In this document: piece by piece, positions 22,698 to 31,475 of the stretch
Layout of the letters: the number at the start of each line of letters is the position of its first letter
How positions within the stretch are numbered: the first letter of the stretch is position 1
NCBI GenBank assembly: GCA_001899395.1
Contig: MOYD01000062.1
Span: 140,033-177,634 of the forward strand
Reading direction: 5' to 3'
DNA from: Candidatus Gastranaerophilales bacterium Zag_111
GTDB taxonomy: Bacteria; Cyanobacteriota; Vampirovibrionia; Gastranaerophilales; Gastranaerophilaceae
DNA: 37,602 nt
The notes under the pieces: model-generated
Databases searched by the model: none
Told to the model about the DNA's origin: nothing
What the model saw: only the letters and a program-made list of their open reading frames with translations
Translations under genes and position numbers: made by a program

Positions 22698-22724
22698 AAA
22701 AAAAAAAGACCTCTGGTCGAGGTC
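22698..22724 (-). terminator. Minus-strand intrinsic terminator downstream of proC
   Basis: Hairpin GACCTC-N5-GAGGTC (22708-22724) with a run of ten A's on its left; on the minus strand this is a stem followed by ten U's, a textbook terminator. On the plus strand the tail (AAGGTTGG) is poor. The remaining 22725-22916 holds no gene I can support. Confidence 0.65.
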
Positions 22725-22916
22725 AAGGTTGGTTATTTTTGGTTATGTTATAGTATTATGTCAGTTAAAAAACTGTATAGGTTATTATATGTTAGGGGTA
22801 ATTGTTTATTTCTTACATTGTGATAAATTCTCCTCAAGATTTATATTTGCCTATTTTGCCTAAGATATTTACAATTCTTAACAAACATTTTGCAAATTTG
22901 ATAATAAGATATTTAT

Positions 22917-23357
22917 ATGTGGGATAGTTTAAGAAAATTTTTCTTATCTAAGATACTTAGAAAGCACTACTGGCGCACCGGAAAATGCAAGGGTTGCGGA
23001 ATGTGCTGCACACATATTTACGTAAAACATTTTAAACATGTTTTGCAAGATGAGAAGGAGTTTAAACGATTACAATATTTGCATAAGTTTTATGCTGATT
23101 TAAAAATCATTGGCAAAGACGAACTTGGCTTGATTTTTGAATGCACAAATTTAGACCCTGAGACCAAGCGTTGTAAAATACACTTTTGGCGCCCGGGAAT
23201 TTGCAGACGTTATCCTCAGGAAGAACTTTTTTCAATGGGCGGAACCTTATCTGATGATTGCGGCTACAAAATGGAGCCTATTGTGCCGTTTGCAAAGGTT
23301 TTGGAAGATGTTGAAAATAAGCAGCGCCGAAAAAGAATTATTCGTAAATTGTTTTAA
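22917..23357 (+). CDS. YkgJ-type cysteine-cluster protein
   Basis: 146 residues. The motif CKGCGMCC (residues 24-31), then FECTNLDPETKRCKIHFWRPGICRRYPQEEL and DDCGYK, gives the set of cysteines expected of the YkgJ/UPF0153 family, thought to bind zinc or an iron-sulfur cluster. No signal peptide; basic termini. The physiological function of the family is unclear. The gene stands alone with no strong Shine-Dalgarno. Confidence 0.85.
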   Translation: MWDSLRKFFLSKILRKHYWRTGKCKGCGMCCTHIYVKHFKHVLQDEKEFKRLQYLHKFYADLKIIGKDELGLIFECTNLDPETKRCKIHFWRPGICRRYPQEELFSMGGTLSDDCGYKMEPIVPFAKVLEDVENKQRRKRIIRKLF

Positions 23358-23437
23358 AAAGATTATACTTTCCTCCAATGAAACGGCTGTTTGCATGGTT
23401 TAAATTAGACATGTAGACATATTTTGGAGATATGAAA

Positions 23438-23776
23438 ATGATGAAAAAGATTATAATGTTTTCGGTATTTTGTGCAATTTTGACCTTGCCACAGAGTTTT
23501 GCAGCATGCCCAATCAACACACCGGGTGTATGCAAAGCTGATATTGGCTCCGGGATAAATGACAAATTGCAGGATAAGATTTTACCTAACAATCTGGAGC
23601 AGATTACTAAACCTAACAGCAGCTTTGATAACAGAACAAACCTCGGGCAGCCGCATATTCCTGATAATATAAACATGGAACCAATTCAGGAAGAAAATAC
23701 ACAACCTTATGATGCGAATTGCCAGTTTGGAAACTGTATAAACCGCGGAGATTCAGGTTCAAACAAAAAAGATTAA
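23438..23776 (+). CDS. Small secreted cysteine-containing protein
   Basis: 112 residues from the ATG at 23438, preferred because GGAGA is 7 bases before it; ATGs at 23432 and 23441 are alternatives. A Sec signal peptide (basic start, hydrophobic core FSVFCAILTL, cleavage after FAA or similar) precedes a mature part rich in N, P and Q with four cysteines (ACPINTPGVC, NCQFGNC), which could form two disulfides. No known domain. Its stop overlaps the stop of the convergent cyclase gene. Probably periplasmic or exported; function unknown. Confidence 0.75.
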   Translation: MMKKIIMFSVFCAILTLPQSFAACPINTPGVCKADIGSGINDKLQDKILPNNLEQITKPNSSFDNRTNLGQPHIPDNINMEPIQEENTQPYDANCQFGNCINRGDSGSNKKD

Positions 23777-25737
23777 TGGTCAATACGTAGAACTTCGTAA
23801 ATATTCATTTTTTTTGCCTTGCCGCGAATTTGGACTTCACTGATTTTTATAACATCAGCGATATCTGCAATCGCGGCATAGGTTGAACTGCTTACCAGCA
23901 GGTTTGTTTTGTAAACCTTGTTGTAGCTTTCTATACGGCTGGCAAGGTTTACTGTGTCGCCGATTACAGTGTACTCCATACGGGATTCGGTACCAATGTT
24001 GCCGATAAAGACTTCGCCTGTATTTATACCAACCCCGATTTCAATTTTTGGTTTGCCTTCATAGAGCCATTTTTCCCTAAGATATTCAACTGTTTTAAGC
24101 ATTTCATAAGCGCATTTCACTGCGTTTTGAGCATGGTTAATATCCTGGATAGGCTCCCCAAAAATTGCCATTACAGCGTCTCCGATAAATTTGTTTATCA
24201 CGCCGTTGTATTTGCTGATTATAGGCTCCATTTCGCTAAAATACTCATTTAATATCATTGAAACTTCTTCGGCGGACATTTTTTCACTAAGGCTTGTAAA
24301 ACCTCTTATATCTGAAAATAAAACAGTAACAACCGCACGTTTTCCCCCAAGTTTCAAGTCATCAATATTGCTTACAACGTTTTTCATAATATCTTGGGAT
24401 AAATATTTTCCCATAGCCTGTTTTATTTTTTCTTTGTTGCGATTTTCAGATATGAATTTGAATGAGTACCCAAAAATAAGCGTAACAAGCTGAACTGCAA
24501 TAGGATTAATAAAACTCAGCATATAATTTTGTGATGCACATAACGCAACTGTTATAAAATAGAGCACATCCAAAAGAAGTATCAGAACAAGTGATTTAAT
24601 AAAGCGCATTCTGATAACACAAATAAATGTGATTAAAGCCAGAAGAAATATTGATAAAAATTTAACGGGCACACCGGCAGTATGCAAAAATTCATTATGA
24701 ATAAAATTGTCATACATTGTTGCCTGAATATCAACGCCCGGATGTCTTGAGCCTTTTGGAGTTTTCAAAACATCGGCAGATGGACCGTTTACATTGGCTC
24801 CGATTAAAACCGCTTTGTCTTTAAAAGCTTCAGGATTTATATCATCCGGCGCCGGAGTTCCTTTTTTAAGGTTTCTGTAAGACTCAATAATTTTATATGC
24901 AGGAATTGAATAATGCGTATAATCGCTCTTTTGATAAGAATCATTTATTTTGTAAATAACATTATCATAGAATTTAAGGTTAGTTGACACCATGGAATCT
25001 TTTATAAGGGTGTGAGGAATTACTAAATTTGTTTTAGGCACGATAATATTATTGTCATCAACGATAATATCATTTGTATTATTTTCCCAAAGATACATCC
25101 TCAATGGTAAAGAAGGATAATACGCGTCACCGATTTTAATAACATTGATTGCCGCAAAGAACAGCCCGGACACTTCATCAGAATTAATTTTCACGGACGC
25201 AAGATTTTTAGACGCGTCTACATACAATGCCGGCATCATTTCGGTTTTATAATAATACGGGTTAAAGTCAAGAGCCTGATAATCTGCATTAACAGAGTAT
25301 TTTTGTTTAAATTTTTTCATAAACGGTTCAGATGTTTCATCCAAAATACCTGATTCCGGCGCAAATCCTGAAACAAGGTTATCCATCTTTGAAACTTTAT
25401 TAACAAAGTCAACATCAGCTTTGCTCATTGGGTTAATCTTAGATATCAAAAGGTCAAACCCTATAACCTTTGGCTTAGCGTAAGTGTCAAAGAAATCCAA
25501 AAGCTCAGTATACATATTTTTTGCCCAAGGCCAGGGGTATTTACTTATAGATGTATCATCAATTACAACAACGACAACATCGCTTGAGCCGATTTTATCA
25601 GCAGAAAACCTGTCAATAAAAAAACTTCTCATTTCAGGTTCTAAGTAGATTGCAGACAGGATTAACATAACAGATGCCAGAACAAAATATATTAACACTG
25701 CATATAAATAAAACAACTTATTTTTCAACTTTTTCAT
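23773..25737 (-). CDS. CHASE2-domain adenylate/guanylate cyclase
   Basis: 654 residues. Membrane helix at about 6-32, a CHASE2 extracytoplasmic sensor (about 35-330; VVVVVIDDTSISKYPWPWAKNMY and PEAFKDKAVLIGANVNGPSAD are diagnostic), three more helices (about 345-425), and a C-terminal class III cyclase domain (about 465-650): VTVLFSDIRGFTSLSEKM with a metal-binding Asp, NKFIGDAVMAIFGEP with the second, and EYTVIGDTVNLASRIES. It should make cAMP (possibly cGMP) from an external signal sensed by CHASE2, as in cyanobacterial cyclases. No downstream effector is in the window. It is divergent from the KDPG aldolase gene, with 60 bp between the starts. Confidence 0.95.
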   Translation of the reverse strand: MKKLKNKLFYLYAVLIYFVLASVMLILSAIYLEPEMRSFFIDRFSADKIGSSDVVVVVIDDTSISKYPWPWAKNMYTELLDFFDTYAKPKVIGFDLLISKINPMSKADVDFVNKVSKMDNLVSGFAPESGILDETSEPFMKKFKQKYSVNADYQALDFNPYYYKTEMMPALYVDASKNLASVKINSDEVSGLFFAAINVIKIGDAYYPSLPLRMYLWENNTNDIIVDDNNIIVPKTNLVIPHTLIKDSMVSTNLKFYDNVIYKINDSYQKSDYTHYSIPAYKIIESYRNLKKGTPAPDDINPEAFKDKAVLIGANVNGPSADVLKTPKGSRHPGVDIQATMYDNFIHNEFLHTAGVPVKFLSIFLLALITFICVIRMRFIKSLVLILLLDVLYFITVALCASQNYMLSFINPIAVQLVTLIFGYSFKFISENRNKEKIKQAMGKYLSQDIMKNVVSNIDDLKLGGKRAVVTVLFSDIRGFTSLSEKMSAEEVSMILNEYFSEMEPIISKYNGVINKFIGDAVMAIFGEPIQDINHAQNAVKCAYEMLKTVEYLREKWLYEGKPKIEIGVGINTGEVFIGNIGTESRMEYTVIGDTVNLASRIESYNKVYKTNLLVSSSTYAAIADIADVIKISEVQIRGKAKKMNIYEVLRIDH

Positions 25738-25765
25738 AAATGCTCCCTGTCTGATATTAATGTTA

Positions 25766-25774
25766 TGATATAAT
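25766..25774 (+). promoter_or_regulatory. Extended -10 promoter of the sugar-acid operon
   Basis: TGATATAAT, a perfect TGn-TATAAT extended -10, 23 bp before the aldolase start. A -35-like CTGTCT lies 16 bp upstream. It drives the plus-strand run beginning with the aldolase. Confidence 0.65.
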
Positions 25775-25797
25775 AAATTAGAAAAAAAGGGTAGATT

Positions 25798-26406
25798 ATG
25801 AACATAAACTTAATAGAAAAATTACGGGAAAATAAAGTTTTTCCGATAATCAGAAGTACAAATAAACAAGATGTAATAGAAAAGGTAAATGCACTGTTAG
25901 ACGGCGGACTTGATGTAATGGAAGTCAATGTGGAGACCCCTGATATTTTTAATGCGATAAAAAAGATTTCTGATAAAGCAATCATTTGTGCCGGCGGGAT
26001 TATAACATCATTGCAGGCGCAAGCGGCAATTGACTCCGGAGCTAAGATTATATCTTCACCAATATTCCAGACAAACCTTGTTAAAATATCAAAAGATAAA
26101 CAACTTCCGTTTATTGCAGGCACTTCAACAGCAAACGAAGCTTATAATGCCTGGAAATCAAGAATTCCGATTGTTAAAATATACCCGATTACAGCAATGG
26201 GCGGAGAAAGATACATTGAAAACTTATTAAGACCCATGCCGTTTTTGAATGTTATTCCGCAAGGAAATGTTGAATTATCACAAGTTGAAGACTATATTAA
26301 AGCCGGCGCGCTGGCTGTAGGAGTAGGAAGAGATTTAACAAATGCTGATTCTTACTCTGAAATAACTAAACGTACAAAAAAAATACTGGAGAAATTAAAT
26401 AAATAA
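25798..26406 (+). CDS. eda: 2-dehydro-3-deoxy-phosphogluconate (KDPG) aldolase
   Basis: 202 residues, usual length. The class I KDPG/KHG aldolase blocks are visible: FPIIRS at the N-terminus, GLDVMEVNVETPD with the catalytic Glu, ICAGGIITSLQAQAAIDSGAKIISSPIF, and IVKIYPITAMGG with the Schiff-base lysine, then VIPQGNVELSQVEDYIKAGALAVGVGRDL. It cleaves KDPG to pyruvate and glyceraldehyde-3-phosphate. The ETPD replaces the usual RTP, so substrate range may differ. AAGGG precedes the ATG. It is coupled to the kinase by TAATG, making a sugar-acid module (kinase makes KDPG from KDG, aldolase splits it). Confidence 0.92.
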   Translation: MNINLIEKLRENKVFPIIRSTNKQDVIEKVNALLDGGLDVMEVNVETPDIFNAIKKISDKAIICAGGIITSLQAQAAIDSGAKIISSPIFQTNLVKISKDKQLPFIAGTSTANEAYNAWKSRIPIVKIYPITAMGGERYIENLLRPMPFLNVIPQGNVELSQVEDYIKAGALAVGVGRDLTNADSYSEITKRTKKILEKLNK

Positions 26407-27356
26407 TGACAGATGAAAAAAGTTTTGATTTAATAACAATAGGCGAAAGTCTTGTAGAGCTTTCCTCTAACCAGAAATTAAAAGACGCTGATTGTCTGCA
26501 CAAGTATTACGGCGGAGATTCGCTTGTTGTTGCGGTATCTGCAAGAAGATTAAACTCAAAGGTCGGGTTTATTACATGTCTTGGCAATGACGCATTTAAA
26601 GATTTTATGCTCTCAAGCTGGGAAAAAGAAGGACTGGACACGGGTCATATAAGAATTGTTGATGAAAAAAACGGGCTCTATATGGTATCTCGAGCAGCAG
26701 AGCATGATAAAGAATTCATTTACTACAGAAAAAGAATTGCACCGGCAAAACTTTCAATTGATGATATTGACGAAGATTATATTAAAAGTGCAAAAATAAT
26801 CTACGCTTCAGGAATTACACAGTCTCTGTCGCTTGCTGCTCGCGAAGCTGTAAAAAAAGCTTTTACAATCGCGAAAGAAAACGGGGTTATAACAGCATAT
26901 GACCCGAATTTTTCAACACTAATTACAACAAAAGAAGACGCTAAAGAGTATTTTGAAGAAATAATAGAATATACAGACATTCTGTTTATGAGTTCAAAAT
27001 ACGATACAAAAAGTATCTTTGAGATTGATTCGCTTGAAAACATAATGAAAAATATTTCAGATTTCGGAGTTCAAACAATTGTTATAAAATCAAGCCCTAA
27101 CAAAGGTTATTACCTTTACAATCAGCACAATACAACATTTATTCCGTTTTACACGGATAATATCGTTGACACAACATCATCAGGCGACGCCTTTAACGGC
27201 GCATTTTTATCAGCGCTTGCAAACGGTTATTCTAACCTGGAAGCTGCTAAAATTGCCTCGATTGATGCGGGATTGCAAGCTCAGGGGATTGGCGCAATAA
27301 AATCTATTCCGTATTATGATGAGGTTTACAAAATCTACAAAAACGAGGAGCCTTAA
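26406..27356 (+). CDS. PfkB-family carbohydrate kinase (likely 2-keto-3-deoxygluconate kinase)
   Basis: 316 residues. PfkB family: N-terminal ITIGESLVELS and YYGGDSLVVAVSARRLNSKVGFITCLGNDAF, and near the end DTTSSGDAFNGAFLSALANG with the catalytic Asp of the anion-hole motif. ASGITQSLS and FIYYRKRIAPAKLS resemble KDG kinases. With the aldolase just upstream (TAATG overlap), the best guess is phosphorylation of KDG to KDPG in a semi-phosphorylative Entner-Doudoroff or uronate pathway. Substrate is inferred from the neighbour; a ribokinase- or fructokinase-like specificity cannot be excluded. Confidence 0.85.
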   Translation: MTDEKSFDLITIGESLVELSSNQKLKDADCLHKYYGGDSLVVAVSARRLNSKVGFITCLGNDAFKDFMLSSWEKEGLDTGHIRIVDEKNGLYMVSRAAEHDKEFIYYRKRIAPAKLSIDDIDEDYIKSAKIIYASGITQSLSLAAREAVKKAFTIAKENGVITAYDPNFSTLITTKEDAKEYFEEIIEYTDILFMSSKYDTKSIFEIDSLENIMKNISDFGVQTIVIKSSPNKGYYLYNQHNTTFIPFYTDNIVDTTSSGDAFNGAFLSALANGYSNLEAAKIASIDAGLQAQGIGAIKSIPYYDEVYKIYKNEEP

Positions 27357-28381
27357 TGAAGAAAAAAAGGTTTGTACTATCAGGCTACTTTGGATTTAAA
27401 AACTTTGGTGATGAAGCGATTTTATCTGTTTTGGTGCAAAAATTGCAGCAATATAAACACAGAATTACCGTAATTTCTTCTGACCCGCAATACACTGCCT
27501 CAAAATTCAGACATATCAGAAGTGTTTACACCTTTAAACTCACAGATATTATCGGTGCAATCTCAAAATCAGACTGTCTGATTTCCGGCGGCGGAAGTCT
27601 TTTGCAAGACGCAACCAGTCTAAAAAGTTTGATTTATTACCTGGTAATAATTTTTATAGCGCTCATTTTAGGGAAAAAAGTTATAATCTTTGCTCAAGGT
27701 ATAGGACCAATAAAAAATCCTTTTGGCAAGTTCATGACCGGATTACTTTTGCGCCGCTGCACTTATGTAAGCGTTCGCGACCAAAAAAGTCATGAGTTTT
27801 TAAAAGCATACGGAATTGTTGCTGACTTGCTTTGTGACCCTGTATTTTCAACAAAAATAGAAAAAGTCGAAAAAACAAAAACAGTGGCAATTCAACTTCG
27901 CAACTGCAATGCCATGAATGAAGATTTTATTGACAGGCTTGCTATGGCAGTGTCAAAAGAATTCTCAGACTACAATATTGAGATTTTCCCGTTACAAAAG
28001 ACTATCGACACCGAAATATCAAAAAAATTTCAACATGCTCTAAACATGTTAAATCCTGAAATTAAAACAACTCTTTATGATGATTTAACAGACGAAGAAA
28101 TTATAAACAAAATAAAACAATGTGAATACTTAATTGCTATGAGATTTCATGCCATAATAATCGGACTTTTGGCAGGCGTAAAAACACTTGCAATAAACTA
28201 TGACATAAAAATTGAAAAAATTGCCGCTGAATTTGACCTGCCGCTGATTGATTTAAAAACCGATTTTAAAGACAATTTCAAAAAACTTAAAAATATAAAT
28301 ATAGCCCAAATTAGCGATAAAGTCAGCCAAAAAGAGTTTGACTGGAGCGGTTTTGAAAAAATTATAAATAACGAATACTAG
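27356..28381 (+). CDS. csaB: Polysaccharide pyruvyl transferase, CsaB type
   Basis: 341 residues. FVLSGYFGFKNFGDEAIL at the start, ISGGGSLLQDATS, KVIIFAQGIGP, and AMRFHAIIIGLLAGVKTLAINYD, the order expected for CsaB. The enzyme transfers a ketal pyruvyl group from phosphoenolpyruvate to a secondary cell-wall polysaccharide, which anchors SLH-domain proteins. Starts inside the kinase stop (TAATG), so it shares the transcript with the sugar-acid genes. Cyanobacterial relatives with SLH-type outer proteins often carry csaB, which fits. Confidence 0.9.
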   Translation: MKKKRFVLSGYFGFKNFGDEAILSVLVQKLQQYKHRITVISSDPQYTASKFRHIRSVYTFKLTDIIGAISKSDCLISGGGSLLQDATSLKSLIYYLVIIFIALILGKKVIIFAQGIGPIKNPFGKFMTGLLLRRCTYVSVRDQKSHEFLKAYGIVADLLCDPVFSTKIEKVEKTKTVAIQLRNCNAMNEDFIDRLAMAVSKEFSDYNIEIFPLQKTIDTEISKKFQHALNMLNPEIKTTLYDDLTDEEIINKIKQCEYLIAMRFHAIIIGLLAGVKTLAINYDIKIEKIAAEFDLPLIDLKTDFKDNFKKLKNINIAQISDKVSQKEFDWSGFEKIINNEY

Positions 28382-28408
28382 CCATTCGGGTAATTCAGCA
28401 TACAAGTT

Positions 28409-28449
28409 TACCATATTAAAATTAACTTGATTTAGAAATTAATATGGTA
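28409..28449. repeat. 11-bp inverted repeat spanning a start codon
   Basis: TACCATATTAA (28409-28419) and TTAATATGGTA (28439-28449), perfect, 19 bp apart. The right arm contains the ATG at 28444. It could be an operator in the csaB-GT gap or an mRNA hairpin that hides the first ATG and favours the one at 28453. Confidence 0.5.
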
Positions 28450-28452
28450 CTT

Positions 28453-29652
28453 ATGCAAGAAAAAACATCTGAACAAACCTATAAACTACTTGGTTTACCG
28501 GTTTGTAAAATCGAGAGAAATCAAAAACATAAAAAGAAAGAGCTGCTGAAATTTATACTTAGCGAAAGAGTTTTTGAAAATCTTACAGAAACCAAAACGC
28601 TTACAATCAGTAATAAAACCATTTACAAGCGGGTTGAAAGTCCTGATTATATTGACTTTTCAATACCTGAGATTTTTGGAATGCGCATAAATAAGCTTAG
28701 AAAGACAAAAAAAAGACTTTCTAAACTTGTCGACAGCAAATACAATAAAATCTTTATTTTAAAATCCAATCTTGGCGAAGCTTATATGTTTTTAAAAAAC
28801 ATAATAAATGAACTTATCACAGAAAATGATATCGTACTTATTATAACCAACAATACTGCACATTTAGAACTCATAAGCATGCTTGGTTTAGATATTGATA
28901 CTCTGTATGTTAAATCTTTTAAATACGAAGTTAATGAAAGCATATTTAGCATAGGAGCACAGACTTTTTATGTGGTATTTCCACTAAATTTTTATATTGA
29001 AGCTGAAAAAATTATCCTTTTGGCTAGTAGAAATTATCCAGAAATCATGTATAAGAATTTTGGACTAACTTCAAATATTTCAAGAAAATTTAACAGAATA
29101 ACAATAAGTTCAGGCACCCAAAAATCAGTAAATGATTATCTGATAAGAAATAACATTGGTAAATTCGTATTCATTGCCAGCCAAGCATCTACTTGTCAAA
29201 AAATTGAACCGCAATTTTGGGAAAATTTGCAAAAAGAACTTAATTTAACAGTGATAAAGAATTCCTCAGACTTAGAACTTGAAGATGCTTATGAACTTGC
29301 AAGCCGCTCAGAGGCAATAATAACATTGAGAAGCGGCTTATCAGAAATTCTGTCCGATATTGATAAACCGCATTTCGTCATTTACACAGATTTTCGACAA
29401 AGATACAAGTTTGATGAATTACCCAAAAACAGGGTATTGAGCGGTTATTCGCTAAAACACTACAAACCGAACAACTTCAAGATTTATGAAATTGAATATC
29501 AAAAGGAATTAGAATTAAAAATTATAAAAACAATTGTAAATAAGATAATAGCAAAGGAAGAAACGTATGAAAATTATTATACAAGCAGGCGGGAAAGGAA
29601 CACGACTTGGGAAACTTACACAGAACAAGCCAAAATGTCTTGTTCCGGTTAA
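28453..29652 (+). CDS. Glycosyltransferase-like protein (GT9-type fold)
   Basis: 399 residues from ATG 28453 (28444 is an alternative). The second half has KFVFIASQASTCQKIEPQFWENLQKEL, AYELASRSEAIITLRSGLSEILSDI and PHFVIYTDF, which parallels the heptosyltransferase (GT9) pattern and the similar stretch in the gene at 35370. The first half is less certain. The ORF runs 86 bases into the next gene, and its last 25 or so residues are a frame-shifted reading of that gene's nucleotide-binding region, so the original stop was likely near 29567. Family call is tentative. Confidence 0.65.
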   Translation: MQEKTSEQTYKLLGLPVCKIERNQKHKKKELLKFILSERVFENLTETKTLTISNKTIYKRVESPDYIDFSIPEIFGMRINKLRKTKKRLSKLVDSKYNKIFILKSNLGEAYMFLKNIINELITENDIVLIITNNTAHLELISMLGLDIDTLYVKSFKYEVNESIFSIGAQTFYVVFPLNFYIEAEKIILLASRNYPEIMYKNFGLTSNISRKFNRITISSGTQKSVNDYLIRNNIGKFVFIASQASTCQKIEPQFWENLQKELNLTVIKNSSDLELEDAYELASRSEAIITLRSGLSEILSDIDKPHFVIYTDFRQRYKFDELPKNRVLSGYSLKHYKPNNFKIYEIEYQKELELKIIKTIVNKIIAKEETYENYYTSRRERNTTWETYTEQAKMSCSG

Positions 29653-31120
29653 TAATCGCCCGATTATATTTCACTTATTTGAAAAATTTAAAGGCTCAGA
29701 GTTCATCATAATCGGTGACTATAAATACAGCGTGATTGAAAACTACCTAAAAACCTTTGCAAAAGGTGTCAACTATACACTTATAAAAGCACAAGGCTCC
29801 GGTAACATTTGCGGCATTAAAAATGCACTAAAAATCATTGCAAGCAAAGAACAATTTATGTTAATTTGGTGTGATTTAATTTTAAGTGAACAATTTAATC
29901 CGCAAAAACTTGATAAATCAAAATCCTACATCGGCATATCTGAAGATTTTGAATGCTCCTGGAGCTTTAAAAACGGTAAATTAGACAAAATTTCATCAAA
30001 AGAGTTCGGAGTTGCCGGCTGCTACATTTTTAACGACAAAAGCAAATTTGACGGGATACCTGAAACCGGCTCATTTGCAAGCTGGTTGAAAAATTCTGCA
30101 ATACCGCTAACACCAATCTCGATGCAACATTCAAAAGAAACAGGAACACTTGAAGCTATTGAAAAAATTTCTCCTACAGAAAACAGGTGCAGACCATATA
30201 ACAAAATGGAATTTACACACGATAAAGTAATTAAAACAGGTTTGACCGATGAGGGTAAAAAACTTATAGAAAGAGAAGTTGTCTGGTATGAAAAAATGAG
30301 CGGATATGGATTTAACAAAATTCCAAACATATATTCATTAAATCCGCTTACAATGGAAAAAATCAATGGCACAAATATTTTTAATGCAAAACTTACACCA
30401 ACACAAAAAAAACAAACTCTTGATAAGTTAATTGATGCCGTTAATCTTATGCACTCATACGAGACAAAACCGGCAGACAGAAACGATTTAGTACAAGAAT
30501 ATTTTACCAAAACTGTCCAAAGATTAGAAAGCATAAAGCATGCAATCCCGTTTGCTCAAGATAAATTTATTACAATCAACGGCAAAATCTGCAAAAATAT
30601 TATCTATGATAATAATCTGTTAAAAGACCTTGTTAAAAAGAATTTACTAAATACGACATACTGTCCGATACACGGAGATTGTACCTTAACAAACACAATG
30701 ACAGATGAAAACGGCGAAATCTATTTTATTGATGCTCGCGGCTATTTCGGCTCGCAAAAAGTTTTAGGCGACATAAGATACGATTGGGCAAAGCTTTATT
30801 ACTCAATTGAAGGCTGCTTTGATGAATTTAATATCAAAAATTTTGACCTTGAAATTAGTCAAAATTCAGTTTGCTACGAAATTCATTCAGCGGGCTGGAA
30901 AGAATTAACCAACTATTTTATTTCAAAGCTCAACAACGTAAACATTGATGAAATAAAACAAATTCACGCAATAATTTGGCTGTCTTTAGCAAGTCACACT
31001 TGGGAAGATTTTGACTCAATGTGCCTTGCGTTTTATAACGGACTTTACCTGATAAATGAATACCTGGAAGGAGAAAACAATGCTGCTGAAAGAAAAACAA
31101 CTGCGTCTGTCACCGCTTAA
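29567..31120 (+). CDS. Sugar-phosphate nucleotidyltransferase fused to APH/choline-kinase-like kinase
   Basis: 517 residues, AAGGAAG before the ATG. Residues 1 to about 215 are a nucleotidyltransferase: MKIIIQAGGKGTRLGKLTQNKPKCLVPVNNRPI, with the G-G-x-G-T-R-L nucleotide loop and PK. About residues 220-500 are an APH/choline-kinase-like domain with the catalytic loop HGDCTLTN (H369-G-D371 ... N376) and a metal-binding DARG (D389). Such fusions phosphorylate a small molecule and then attach CMP or another nucleotide (LicA/LicC logic). With the neighbouring phosphatase, isomerase and epimerase genes it likely activates a sugar or polyol for a surface polymer. The start overlaps the upstream gene by 86 bases and the end overlaps the next by 41. 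Confidence 0.85.
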   Translation: MKIIIQAGGKGTRLGKLTQNKPKCLVPVNNRPIIFHLFEKFKGSEFIIIGDYKYSVIENYLKTFAKGVNYTLIKAQGSGNICGIKNALKIIASKEQFMLIWCDLILSEQFNPQKLDKSKSYIGISEDFECSWSFKNGKLDKISSKEFGVAGCYIFNDKSKFDGIPETGSFASWLKNSAIPLTPISMQHSKETGTLEAIEKISPTENRCRPYNKMEFTHDKVIKTGLTDEGKKLIEREVVWYEKMSGYGFNKIPNIYSLNPLTMEKINGTNIFNAKLTPTQKKQTLDKLIDAVNLMHSYETKPADRNDLVQEYFTKTVQRLESIKHAIPFAQDKFITINGKICKNIIYDNNLLKDLVKKNLLNTTYCPIHGDCTLTNTMTDENGEIYFIDARGYFGSQKVLGDIRYDWAKLYYSIEGCFDEFNIKNFDLEISQNSVCYEIHSAGWKELTNYFISKLNNVNIDEIKQIHAIIWLSLASHTWEDFDSMCLAFYNGLYLINEYLEGENNAAERKTTASVTA

Positions 31121-31466
31121 TAAAACCTGGATATTTGATTTTGACGGTACACTTGTAGAGCATAACGGCTACAAAAACGGTCAAGACAGATTTTTACCGG
31201 GTGCAAAAGAGTTTTTGCAGTCAATTCCAAAAGATGATTTTGTAATAATTATGACTGCACGTGAAAAATCCGCCCGACAAGTTACGGAAGAATTTTTGAA
31301 AGCAAACAATATCCGTTACAACGAAATACTTTTTGAAATGCCGATGGGTGAAAGAATTTTGTTTAATGACAACAAACCCTCAGGATTACGTTGTGCATAC
31401 GCGGTAACGCCTGAGAGAAATGAAGGTTTAGCCGGAGTTGAAGTTATTATTGATGAGAATTTATAA
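31080..31466 (+). CDS. HAD-superfamily phosphatase (capsule type)
   Basis: 128 residues from the ATG at 31080, which has GGAGA in the right place; the frame opens earlier at 31056. HAD motif I is TWIFDFDGTLVEH (DxD), motif II IIMTARE, and a later FNDNKP with the acidic/lysine site. Short 'C0-like' HAD as found in capsule clusters, probably removing a phosphate from a sugar-phosphate intermediate. It overlaps the upstream fusion gene by 41 bases. Confidence 0.8.
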   Translation: MLLKEKQLRLSPLNKTWIFDFDGTLVEHNGYKNGQDRFLPGAKEFLQSIPKDDFVIIMTAREKSARQVTEEFLKANNIRYNEILFEMPMGERILFNDNKPSGLRCAYAVTPERNEGLAGVEVIIDENL

Positions 31467-31475
31467 GGAGAAATA

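Noticed and set aside
22636-22863. Open frame starting inside proC
   Set aside because: Begins in another frame in the proC end, crosses a terminator hairpin, and has no motif.
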